DNA of 64,000 bases from Oxalobacter vibrioformis (lineage in GTDB: Bacteria > Pseudomonadota > Gammaproteobacteria > Burkholderiales > Burkholderiaceae_D). Below are positions 57,433 to 64,000 of the stretch, piece by piece. Position 1 is the stretch's first letter, and each line of letters opens with the position of its first letter. The translations under genes and the position numbers were made by a program. A model generated the notes under the pieces. It had not been told where the DNA came from, made no database searches, and was given only the letters and a program-made list of their open reading frames with translations. The stretch covers positions 1,178,001 through 1,242,000 of the forward strand of contig NZ_CP098242.1 in assembly GCF_027118995.1 (NCBI RefSeq), written 5' to 3'.

Positions 57433-57774
57433 TTAATTTTTCAATAATAAAGTAGACAATGCCCATGAAATAATGCTGTACAACAGGGCCCCGCCAACAG
57501 CAGACCAGAAGCCCGCCACCTGGAACCCTGTCACCAGGCTGGATACCAGCCAGAACATCAGTCCATTGATGACAAAAATAAAGAGGCCCAGCGTCAGGAG
57601 CGTCACCGGCAATGTCAGCAACACCAGAACCGGCCTGATCAGTGCATTGATCAAACCCAGAATCAGCGCCGCCAAAAGTGCGGTACCAAAACTGCTGATG
57701 GTAACGGACGACATAAGATAAGGCAGCGCAAAAAGCGCTACCGTATTAATCAGCCAGACAATGACCCAGCGCAT
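57433..57774 (-). CDS. Small four-helix membrane protein (holin superfamily IV-like)
   Basis: A 113-residue protein with four membrane segments (about 5-20, 25-50, 53-80 and 85-110), Gly/Ala-poor loops and the family-typical ALILGLINALIRPVL. It belongs to the phage-holin family IV/YvlD-like group, which is chromosomal in most bacteria. Here it is conserved between ahcY and metF, so it is not evidence of a prophage. Its function is unknown. Confidence 0.85.
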   Translation of the reverse strand: MRWVIVWLINTVALFALPYLMSSVTISSFGTALLAALILGLINALIRPVLVLLTLPVTLLTLGLFIFVINGLMFWLVSSLVTGFQVAGFWSAVGGALLYSIISWALSTLLLKN

Positions 57775-57797
57775 AACGGCTCCTTATAAACATCCAC

Positions 57798-57827
57798 CAG
57801 CCTGTCCTTATCCTTCCGGACAGGCTG
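57798..57827 (-). promoter_or_regulatory. 10-bp hairpin between ahcY and the holin-like gene
   Basis: CAGCCTGTCC and GGACAGGCTG pair around a 10-nt loop with no T-run after it. It could stabilise or process the ahcY message, but it is not a normal terminator. Confidence 0.45.
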
Positions 57828-57844
57828 TGCATGGCCGAAAACCA

Positions 57845-59260
57845 TCAATAGCGGTAATGATCCGGCTTGTATGGTCCTTCTTTCTTCACACCAATATAGG
57901 CTGCCTGCTCGTCCGTCAGTTCTGTCAGTTGGGAATTCAGTTTTTTCAGCTGCAACAGTGCCACTTTTTCATCCAGATGCTTGGGCAACGTGTAGACCCC
58001 TACCGGATACGCACCCGTATTGGTAAAGAGTTCGATCTGTGCAATGGTCTGGTTCGCAAAAGAAGAACTCATCACATAGGAAGGATGCCCGGTTCCACAG
58101 CCCAGATTAACCAAGCGTCCTTCTGCCAGCAAAATGATCCGGTGAGCATCGGGGAAAATCACATGGTCCACCTGGGGCTTGATGTTCTCCCACTGGCATT
58201 TCTCCTTTAAGCCAGCCACATCGATCTCATTGTCAAAATGACCGATATTGCAGACAATCGCCTGATCCTTCATGCGCAGCATGTGGTCATAAGTGATCAC
58301 GTGATAATTCCCTGTCGCTGTCACAAAAATATCGCCATGCTCGGCAGCATAGTCCATTGTCACCACACGGTAACCTTCCATGGCTGCCTGAAGGGCGCAA
58401 ATCGGATCAATCTCCGTCACCCATACCTGGGCGGAAAGGGCACGCAGAGCCTGTGCAGAACCTTTACCCACATCGCCATAACCGCAGACAACCGCTACCT
58501 TGCCGGCAACCATAACGTCAGTTGCCCGTTTAATACCGTCAACCAGTGATTCCCGGCAGCCATACAGGTTGTCGAATTTGGATTTGGTAACGGAATCATT
58601 CACATTGATTGCCGGAAAGCTGAGCTTGCCTTCCCTGTGCATCTGATAAAGCCGGTTAACACCCGTAGTCGTTTCCTCGGTTACCCCCTTGATATGAACC
58701 AGGCGCTTGGAATACCAGGCAGGATCAATAGTCAGATAACGTTTGATGGCATTAAAGAGACACACCTCTTCTTCCGAGCCGGGATTGTTCAGGATTGAAA
58801 TATCTTTTTCTGCGCGGCTGCCCAGATGTAAAAGCAGGGTGGCATCGCCGCCATCATCCAAAATCATGTTGGAAAAGCCCCCATCCGGCCAGTCAAAAAT
58901 CCGGTGCGTATACTCCCAGTACTCATCCAGTGTCTCGCCCTTATAGGCAAAAACCGGCGTACCGCCTGAAGCGATTGCGGCAGCCGCATGATCCTGCGTG
59001 GAATAAATATTGCATGACGCCCAGCGCACCTCTGCACCCAGCGCTTCGAGCGTCTGGATCAGCACAGCGGTCTGAATCGTCATGTGCAGAGAACCGGTAA
59101 TACGTGCGCCTTTTAACGGCTGGCTGTCAGCATATTCCTCGCGGATAGCCATCAGTCCCGGCATCTCGGTTTCAGCAATTTTGATTTCCTTGTGGCCCCA
59201 CTCGGCCAGATTGATATCTGCAATGACGCAGTCGTTTTGCGTTTTGCTAACAGCGTGCAT
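57845..59260 (-). CDS. ahcY: S-adenosylhomocysteine hydrolase
   Basis: AhcY splits SAH to homocysteine and adenosine, closing the methyl cycle. The 471-residue protein has [16 protein letters not shown], the NAD motif [15 protein letters not shown] and [15 protein letters not shown], and ends [13 protein letters not shown], as usual. ATG 59260 (MHAVSKTQ) follows AAAGGGGG; the long upstream reading runs through the riboswitch and is not coding. It is controlled by the SAH riboswitch at 59298-59415. Confidence 0.97.
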   Translation of the reverse strand: MHAVSKTQNDCVIADINLAEWGHKEIKIAETEMPGLMAIREEYADSQPLKGARITGSLHMTIQTAVLIQTLEALGAEVRWASCNIYSTQDHAAAAIASGGTPVFAYKGETLDEYWEYTHRIFDWPDGGFSNMILDDGGDATLLLHLGSRAEKDISILNNPGSEEEVCLFNAIKRYLTIDPAWYSKRLVHIKGVTEETTTGVNRLYQMHREGKLSFPAINVNDSVTKSKFDNLYGCRESLVDGIKRATDVMVAGKVAVVCGYGDVGKGSAQALRALSAQVWVTEIDPICALQAAMEGYRVVTMDYAAEHGDIFVTATGNYHVITYDHMLRMKDQAIVCNIGHFDNEIDVAGLKEKCQWENIKPQVDHVIFPDAHRIILLAEGRLVNLGCGTGHPSYVMSSSFANQTIAQIELFTNTGAYPVGVYTLPKHLDEKVALLQLKKLNSQLTELTDEQAAYIGVKKEGPYKPDHYRY

Positions 59261-59297
59261 CTCACGCCCCCTTTCTTGAAAAGAATAGAAAAAAGTA

Positions 59298-59415
59298 ACG
59301 TGAGCGCCGTTCATACAGTAACCGAGCCTGGCGAAACCCCTCGCATAACCCTCTGTTTCTGCAATCACAGAAACAAAACGCGAGTGTCAGATCATTTCGT
59401 CGCAACGCTCCTCGG
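59298..59415 (-). promoter_or_regulatory. SAH riboswitch
   Basis: On the minus strand the region reads CCGAGGAGCGTTGCGACG, later CCAGGCTCGG, and then AACGGCGCTCACG, the hallmark segments of the S-adenosylhomocysteine riboswitch. The central hairpin GTTTCTG...CAGAAAC is also present. Position before ahcY is the usual one. SAH binding is expected to switch on ahcY-holin-metF. CTCACG in the 3' strand can pair with CGTGAG next to the ATG (59261-59266), giving a plausible translational switch. Confidence 0.93.
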
Positions 59416-59482
59416 TCAGATAATCATAACACCAAATTTCGAGGCTGTGCAAAATCGATTTCCATTCGGCAACACTTCACTG

Positions 59483-60418
59483 TCAATCCCCGAGCCGCAT
59501 CCCGATACACAAGTCATTCCGTCCGGCATACTCAGTCGCGGACATTTTTTTTGAATCCGCTGGACGAACGGTGGAAACCTCAATTTCCCCGCCATGGGCG
59601 GATATCCGGAAACTTTTTTCGCCTACAGCCGAAATAACGCCAATCTGACGGCCTTTTACACTCTGAAATGTTGGCGACAGATGCTTGCGTGCCCCATAAA
59701 GATGAATTTTTTTCCCGTTGAGTGTTGTCCATGCACCAGGAGCAGGGTCACTTCCGCGGATCAGGTTATAGACCAGATTGACATGCATATTCCAGTTGAT
59801 GCGGGCTTCTGTTGCGCGAAACCAGCCTTCATAGCTCGCCTGGGATTCGTCCTGCGGGGTTTCAACATGTCTGCCCGCTACAACCAGAGCTGCGGCTTCC
59901 AGCATGGCAGCAACACCCATGGGAAACAGCTGGTCAAAATAAATGCTGCCCAGCGTATCATCAGGCAAAATAGGGATTTTTTTCTGAAGGATGATCGGCC
60001 CCTCATCCATGCCATCGGTCGGGCGGAAGATAGTCAGCCCGGTTTCTCTTTCACCACAGACAATCGGCCAGTTGATCGAACTGGGGCCGCGGTATTTGGG
60101 CAAAAGGGAAGGGTGATACTGGATTGTGCCAAGCCGCGGGACATTGACGAAATTCTGTGGTGCAAACTGCAGGACAAACGCCATGATCCCGATATCCGCA
60201 TCCAGGCTCTTCATTGCATTTTCAGCCGCCGCATCCGTCAAATTGGGCATCTGGAATATCGGGATATTTCTTTTCTCTGCCTCAATTCGCAATGGGTCAG
60301 GAGACGCCCCCGGTTTTTCAGGTGCCGTAAAAACACCGGCAACCTCATCACCCCGCGCCAGGAATGCCTCCATGACGGCCTTCCCGAAAAGCTGCTGTCC
60401 AATAATGGCAATTCGCAT
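59483..60418 (-). CDS. Formyltransferase-fold protein, 10-formyl-THF hydrolase-like
   Basis: A 311-residue protein with an N-terminal formyltransferase domain (MRIAIIGQQLFG) and the catalytic HPSLLPKYRGPSSINW. The Asp segment DGMDEGPIILQKK is followed by a C-terminal OB-like domain. It resembles the formyl-THF-hydrolase part of 10-formyltetrahydrofolate dehydrogenase more than Fmt or sugar formyltransferases. It probably moves or releases the formyl group of 10-formyl-THF. The start ATG 60418 has AGGGAGGG 5 bp upstream, and this lies 12 bp after the poly-U of the frc terminator. A link to formyl-CoA metabolism is inferred from position only. Confidence 0.8.
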   Translation of the reverse strand: MRIAIIGQQLFGKAVMEAFLARGDEVAGVFTAPEKPGASPDPLRIEAEKRNIPIFQMPNLTDAAAENAMKSLDADIGIMAFVLQFAPQNFVNVPRLGTIQYHPSLLPKYRGPSSINWPIVCGERETGLTIFRPTDGMDEGPIILQKKIPILPDDTLGSIYFDQLFPMGVAAMLEAAALVVAGRHVETPQDESQASYEGWFRATEARINWNMHVNLVYNLIRGSDPAPGAWTTLNGKKIHLYGARKHLSPTFQSVKGRQIGVISAVGEKSFRISAHGGEIEVSTVRPADSKKMSATEYAGRNDLCIGMRLGD

Positions 60419-60439
60419 AAAACCCTCCCTAAAAAAAAC

Positions 60440-60465
60440 GGATGGGTGACTTTCGTCACCCATCC
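60440..60465 (-). terminator. Strong terminator downstream of frc
   Basis: GGATGGGTGAC and GTCACCCATCC form an 11-bp stem with a 4-nt loop and are followed by eight T on the minus strand (60431-60438). The T-run lies immediately upstream of the Shine-Dalgarno of the formyltransferase gene. Confidence 0.93.
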
Positions 60466-60475
60466 TGGCTTGCGT

Positions 60476-60498
60476 CTGATGAACTAAAGGTTCATCAG
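60476..60498 (-). promoter_or_regulatory. Second hairpin behind frc
   Basis: CTGATGAAC and GTTCATCAG form a 9-bp stem with a 5-nt loop between the frc stop codon and the main terminator. No T-run follows it; it may protect the 3' end of the frc message. Confidence 0.6.
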
Positions 60499-60521
60499 GA
60501 CATACACATGTTCCGCTTTAA

Positions 60522-61811
60522 TTATTTTTTCGGCGGGAGGGTGTATGCACCAGCTTCTTTCAGCCTGTTGAAGTCAGCTTCGGAGAAACCACAAACATCT
60601 TTGGTGATTTGCTCGTTATGCTCACCCAGCCCTGGGGATGGGTACTTCTTGTCGACTTCACCGAGGGACAGTTTGACCGGCATACCAACGGTGTAGTAGT
60701 CACCTTCTGGATGGCCTTCAATCTTCGTCCACATTTCACGGTGCAATACGTGCGGATCAGCAACAACTTCTTCAGTTGAGAGAACCGGGCCGCATGGGAT
60801 GTCCAACTCATTGAAGCGTGCGGTGACTTCCTGCTTGGTGTAGTTCTTGGTGTACTCGGATACATATTTCCAGAACTCATGCTGGTTCTTGTTACGTGCA
60901 GCAGCAGGCGCAAAGCGCTCATCATCCGGCTCAAGACCGATTTCCTTCAGCAGAACAGGAACAACCGGTGCCTGGGCAACCATGTAGATGTAGTCGTTTG
61001 GACCAAATGGCTTACATGGGATTGCGTTACCGATATGGCCACCGCCGGAATCGTTAAGCGCACGTGGCACGTAGGTCAGACCCAGGGTTGGCGGGCCATA
61101 CTCGGCCAGCTCAGCGGTACCGCCCAGCAGACGAAGGTGGTCACGGAATTTAACACGGCACAGGTTCATGACAGAATCCTGCATCGCGGCTTCCACGATC
61201 TGGCCTTTGCCGCCATTGTGGGTACGATGATAGATCGCTGCAACGATACCCAGTGCCAGATGGACACCGGTACCACTGTCACCGATAAACGCGCCACTGA
61301 TGGTTGGAGGGCCGTTTGGATCACCGGTTACGGACATGGAGCCACCCATTGCCTGGGCAATCGGCTCATATGCCTTATAGTCAGAGTACGGGCCGGATGA
61401 ACCGAAACCCTTGATGGAGGCGATAACCAGACCTGGGTTGAGTTCCTGCAGTTTTTCATCCGGATAACCCAGACGTGTCAGCACGCCAGGACCGAAGTTG
61501 TCCATAATGACGTCGCATTTTCTGATCAGTTGTTCAAATACTTCCTGGCCAGCCTTGCTCTTCATGTTGACGGTGATGGAACGCTTGTTGGCGTTCAGCA
61601 TCTTGAAGTAGAAGCTTTCCTGACGCTTGCCGTCTACAACGTGTGCGAGCTGCTGACGGGTGATGTCACCAGTTGGTGCTTCAAACTTGATGACATCGGC
61701 TCCCAGCCATGCGAGCAGCTGGGATGAAGTTGGACCTGCCTGTACGTGCGTCATGTCAAGGACGCGTACGCCGGACAGTGCCTTATCTGTTGGGAGTGGA
61801 TAATTACCCAT
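60522..61811 (-). CDS. frc: Formyl-CoA:oxalate CoA-transferase-like class III CoA-transferase
   Basis: A 429-residue class III CoA-transferase, near the length of Oxalobacter FRC (428). It keeps the catalytic Asp (D178, GDSGTG) and Gln (Q24, THVQAGP), GDITRQQ, NANKRSI, and ends with SPGLGEHNEQ. Where FRC has Trp48 it has Gln (Q54), as in E. coli YfdW. The glycine loop is DSGGGHIGN (GGGH at 256-259) instead of GGGGQ. Oxalate or formate is the likely substrate, but another small carboxylate is possible. The ATG 61811 has GGAGG 10 bp upstream. Lys is mostly AAG and Arg often CGT, unlike the AAA-rich neighbours, which suggests high expression. Confidence 0.85.
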   Translation of the reverse strand: MGNYPLPTDKALSGVRVLDMTHVQAGPTSSQLLAWLGADVIKFEAPTGDITRQQLAHVVDGKRQESFYFKMLNANKRSITVNMKSKAGQEVFEQLIRKCDVIMDNFGPGVLTRLGYPDEKLQELNPGLVIASIKGFGSSGPYSDYKAYEPIAQAMGGSMSVTGDPNGPPTISGAFIGDSGTGVHLALGIVAAIYHRTHNGGKGQIVEAAMQDSVMNLCRVKFRDHLRLLGGTAELAEYGPPTLGLTYVPRALNDSGGGHIGNAIPCKPFGPNDYIYMVAQAPVVPVLLKEIGLEPDDERFAPAAARNKNQHEFWKYVSEYTKNYTKQEVTARFNELDIPCGPVLSTEEVVADPHVLHREMWTKIEGHPEGDYYTVGMPVKLSLGEVDKKYPSPGLGEHNEQITKDVCGFSEADFNRLKEAGAYTLPPKK

Positions 61812-61989
61812 GATGTGTTTTCCTCCAATTATTGGTGTGTGCGCTGTTAAATACAACTCCCTTTTGCCAAAGGAAACTACATCTTTACTCCCTTAGCAAA
61901 GGGCAAACCAGATGACCTTAATACCTGACAGGTTCCCTTCTCTTTGCAGTGTTACTACAATTACCCATCAAATATCCAAGCTGGTTGCT

Positions 61990-61995
61990 ATCATA
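61990..61995 (-). promoter_or_regulatory. Predicted -10 element of the frc promoter
   Basis: TATGAT on the minus strand predicts initiation near 61983. The FNR-like box at 62019-62032 is then centred near -42, and no -35 hexamer is evident, which fits an activator-dependent class II promoter. Confidence 0.55.
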
Positions 61996-62018
61996 GCCGT
62001 TTCCGACCGGATATATTC

Positions 62019-62032
62019 TTGATTCAGGTCAA
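62019..62032. promoter_or_regulatory. FNR-like box 1 (frc-proximal)
   Basis: TTGATTCAGGTCAA matches the FNR consensus TTGAT-N4-ATCAA at nine of ten positions. It lies about 42 bp upstream of the predicted frc start site. Confidence 0.65.
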
Positions 62033-62058
62033 TTTTCTCATTTAGAACCCTCCAGATC

Positions 62059-62072
62059 TTGATCTTTGTCAA
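62059..62072. promoter_or_regulatory. FNR-like box 2 (regulator-proximal)
   Basis: TTGATCTTTGTCAA matches the FNR consensus at nine of ten positions. It is exactly 40 bp (about four helical turns) from box 1 and 52-65 bp upstream of the Crp/Fnr-family gene, where it could mediate autoregulation. Confidence 0.65.
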
Positions 62073-62123
62073 TTTTTTTGAGATGCTTCGCTATGTGATA
62101 TCAAAACAGCAGGTTGAATATTC

Positions 62124-62732
62124 ATGGCATTAATCGCAAACCACCCTGAAAAAAACATTATTCGTGTGCAGCTTTCCCAAAACTGCATATTGAAAGAATT
62201 GACACAACAGGAGTTGCTGGAGCTTGAGCCGCACCTGGATGTGACAGACCATGTCAAGGGAGATTGCCTGACACACCAGGGCGATCGTGATCTGGATGTG
62301 ATATTTGTCCTGGACGGCATCCTGAAAAGAGCCGTTGCCAACCAGCATGCAAAAGAAATGATCCTGCGTTTCACCAGTGAACGCTATATGGAGGCGACCT
62401 ACGCATCATGGCGACTGAACAAGGCGGCATCATTCAGTATTATTGCGGTGACAAAAACCCGGGTTGCCCGGATTGCCATGCCGGCATGGTCAGCCTATAT
62501 TCAGGACAAACCCAAGTTAAAACAATTCTTTGAGCTGGAAGTCATGCGTATCATGAGCAGTATCATGTCACATACCATTACACTGCACCTTCTGGATGCT
62601 CCGGGCCGGGTACACCGTTTTCTGCGAAAACATCCTGACCTCTTTGATCGTATGCCGAAAAAAGAGCTGGCATCCTATCTGAATCTTTCCCCGGAAACAC
62701 TGAGCCGCCTGAAAAACCAGGGAAAAATTTAA
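62124..62732 (+). CDS. Crp/Fnr family transcriptional regulator
   Basis: A 202-residue regulator with an N-terminal cyclic-nucleotide-binding-like beta-roll (about 20-115), a dimer helix (about 120-150) and a C-terminal winged HTH ending MPKKELASYLNLSPETLSRLK. Recognition-helix residues E191, S194 and R195 match the FNR E-xx-SR set for TTGAT half-sites. Only two Cys (21 and 48) are present in the sensing part, too few and misplaced for an FNR iron-sulfur cluster, so the signal is unknown. It is divergent from frc and about 260 bp from the OFA antiporter gene, and is the obvious candidate regulator of both. Confidence 0.85.
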   Translation: MALIANHPEKNIIRVQLSQNCILKELTQQELLELEPHLDVTDHVKGDCLTHQGDRDLDVIFVLDGILKRAVANQHAKEMILRFTSERYMEATYASWRLNKAASFSIIAVTKTRVARIAMPAWSAYIQDKPKLKQFFELEVMRIMSSIMSHTITLHLLDAPGRVHRFLRKHPDLFDRMPKKELASYLNLSPETLSRLKNQGKI

Positions 62733-62899
62733 TCCCCTTTTGCATTTTTCCAACTCAGGCACGCCGCAGCCAATTTCTCTTTTGTGTCGCCTTATCCTTC
62801 TGACACAGGCACGGCATTTTTATTCCCGTACATTCTGCCTGGCACTTAATGCCGGCAAGTGCCATTCAATGGCATTTGTATCCCGACTTTCAGGCAAAA

Positions 62900-62931
62900 A
62901 AAAGCGGTAGTGCCGAAACACTACCGCTTTT
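62900..62931 (-). terminator. Strong terminator downstream of the OFA antiporter gene
   Basis: AAAAGCGGTAGTG and CACTACCGCTTTT form a 13-bp stem with a 6-nt loop, followed by eight T residues on the minus strand. It is 60 bp past the antiporter stop codon and may also end the convergent regulator transcript. Confidence 0.93.
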
Positions 62932-62990
62932 GTGCATTTAGCTTGTTATCAGGGGCAATTCAGCAAAAACCCCTGATCTGAAAAGCTATA

Positions 62991-64000
62991 TTATGCTGCT
63001 GCTTTCGCTTCTAAAGCCTCAACCTCTGCATTGTTGCCGAGGATGAAGCGACGACGCCATGGCTTCAGTACGAAGAAGGACAGGATCGAGCAGGTGAATG
63101 CGATACATGCGGAAAGGATAAACACGCGATCCCAGTTACCGCCGGCCGAGAGGCCTGCTGCAAACGGAACCAGCAGTGAGGATGTCCCTTTTGCTGTATA
63201 CAGTGTACCTGCGTTACCCGCCGCGTTTGCCACACCGAAGGTGTCAGCACACATGGATGGGAACAGTGAGAAGATCTCGCCCCAGAATGCGAAGGTCAGC
63301 GCTGCGAAGAGCATAAAGCCGAACGGTGTGCGACCATAAGCCATCAGACCGAGCAGTGCGAAGCCTTCACCCATGAACACCAGGAACATGATGTTTTCAC
63401 GGCCGAAACGATCAGAGAGATAACCGCAAAGTGGACGTGTCGCACCGTTAGCAATGTTGTCGATCGACATTGCCATCGTCAGCAGTGGCAGGGTAACACC
63501 CATCAGGGTTACCGGGATACGGGAAAGACCGTAGTCACGGGAAACCGGACCGAAGGAAGCCGTTGCCATAATACCGCCAGAAGCAACACCCACGAAGCAG
63601 ACATAAATCAGCCAGAAGATCGGCTGTCTCATGATTTGAGTCGGGGTGAACTCTTTCTTACTGGATACAACACGCGGCACAGCCTTGGTGCCTGGCGGCA
63701 GCTTGGCACGTGGCATGAAGATCGCGCAGATACAGATGATGATGCCCTGGAGGATACCGAATACCAGAAAGGTCTGCTCGTAGCCGGAGCTGTTGATCAT
63801 GGAAGCAACCGGAATAACGGTAATAGCAGCACCACCACCGAAACCGGCAGCTGTTGCACCCGCAGCAAGACCGCGCTTGTCCGGGAACCATTTCAGCGCA
63901 TTACCCACCGCAGTACCGTAAACAGCACCAGCACCCATACCGGTGATGACGGAAGCGATATACAGTACAGTCAGAGTGGAGGCATAGGAATACATGATCC
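62991..64000 (-). CDS. oxlT: OFA-family (oxalate/formate antiporter) MFS carrier, C-terminal part
   Basis: About 335 codons are present; the reading frame stays open past 64000, so the first helices and the start are missing. It has at least eight membrane segments, KWFPDKRGLAAGATAAGFG, and the segments GATRPLCGYLSDRFGRE and TLYTAKGTSSLL. The latter two align with those carrying Arg272 and Lys355 in OxlT, both kept. OxlT exchanges oxalate for formate and so drives proton motive force. The sequence is clearly divergent from the classical OxlT, so oxlT is a family-level symbol and the substrate may differ. Its codon use resembles that of frc (AAG- and CGT-rich). Confidence 0.82.
   Translation of the reverse strand, partial: IMYSYASTLTVLYIASVITGMGAGAVYGTAVGNALKWFPDKRGLAAGATAAGFGGGAAITVIPVASMINSSGYEQTFLVFGILQGIIICICAIFMPRAKLPPGTKAVPRVVSSKKEFTPTQIMRQPIFWLIYVCFVGVASGGIMATASFGPVSRDYGLSRIPVTLMGVTLPLLTMAMSIDNIANGATRPLCGYLSDRFGRENIMFLVFMGEGFALLGLMAYGRTPFGFMLFAALTFAFWGEIFSLFPSMCADTFGVANAAGNAGTLYTAKGTSSLLVPFAAGLSAGGNWDRVFILSACIAFTCSILSFFVLKPWRRRFILGNNAEVEALEAKAAA

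Larger units (their letters stand above)
61812..62123. other. Divergent control region between frc and the Crp/Fnr gene
   Basis: The 312-bp spacer holds two FNR-like boxes (62019-62032 and 62059-62072), a TATGAT -10 for frc (61990-61995) and an frc leader of about 170 nt. No ORF of coding character is visible. Confidence 0.75.

Noticed and set aside
57433..57774. Prophage remnant suggested by the holin-like gene
   Set aside because: This small membrane protein family is normally chromosomal between ahcY and metF; no other phage gene is near.
1..64000. CRISPR array, rRNA or tRNA genes, complete insertion sequences
   Set aside because: I saw no regularly spaced repeats, no tRNA-like cloverleaf with conserved loops and no transposase gene.

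Overview
The window reads as chromosomal DNA of a Gram-negative betaproteobacterium of the Burkholderiales, most likely an Oxalobacter-type oxalate degrader (family Oxalobacteraceae). This rests on gene content and gene order: yhdP-nit-tldD, rhodanese-grxC-secB-gpsA facing gpmA-envC-ctpA-moeB, metX-metW-ampG, a permease-less ptsM-ptsH-ptsI, gshA-gshB, tamA-tamB and ahcY-holin-metF behind a SAH riboswitch. The right end carries a formyl-CoA:oxalate CoA-transferase-like gene, an oxalate/formate-antiporter-family carrier and a Crp/Fnr regulator. The species is inferred; no rRNA or tRNA gene lies in the window.

Layout. 1-9.1 kb: tldD (cut by the left edge), nitrilase-family hydrolase and yhdP on the minus strand, then glnE on plus. 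9.1-11.9 kb: minus-strand gpsA, SH3 protein, secB, grxC and rhodanese. 11.9-16.4 kb: plus-strand gpmA, envC, ctpA and moeB. 16.4-26.6 kb: minus-strand pyrE, orphan trpB, ampG-metW-metX, ptsI-ptsH-EIIA and gshB-gshA. 27-30 kb: plus-strand ubiK, comM, a DUF1840 gene and a lipoprotein. 30-34.3 kb: midA, folB, ttcA, rfaE2 and a DUF3108 gene, with a 151-bp MITE-like inverted-repeat element between folB and ttcA. 34.3-45.4 kb: tamB-tamA, queC, phosphoketolase, glmU and a one-domain asparaginase. 45.4-50.3 kb: an unrecognised protein, a YlqF/RbgA-type GTPase, two tandem histone-deacetylase-fold genes and mltB. 50.6-56.5 kb: a small HTH protein, argD, mnmE, sugE, ribBA-ribH-nusB. 56.6-59.4 kb: metF, holin-like membrane protein and ahcY with a SAH riboswitch. 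59.5-64 kb: a formyltransferase, frc-like gene, Crp/Fnr regulator and OFA antiporter (cut by the right edge).

The most interesting stretch is 59.5-64 kb. The frc-like gene and the regulator are divergent, and between them lie two copies of TTGAT-N4-GTCAA exactly 40 bp apart. One is centred about 42 bp upstream of the start site predicted from a TATGAT -10 element for frc, the geometry of a class II FNR promoter. The regulator keeps the FNR-type E-xx-SR recognition residues but lacks the iron-sulfur cysteines. The CoA-transferase keeps the catalytic Asp and Gln but differs from the canonical Oxalobacter enzyme in its glycine loop. The antiporter keeps the Arg and Lys known to matter in OxlT. 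I read this as a regulated import-and-CoA-activation locus for oxalate or a related small carboxylate, with a formyl-tetrahydrofolate-type formyltransferase downstream of a strong terminator.

Other regulatory signals include a SAH riboswitch whose 3' strand can pair with bases beside the ahcY start codon, and terminator-like hairpins in the leaders of queC and gshA.
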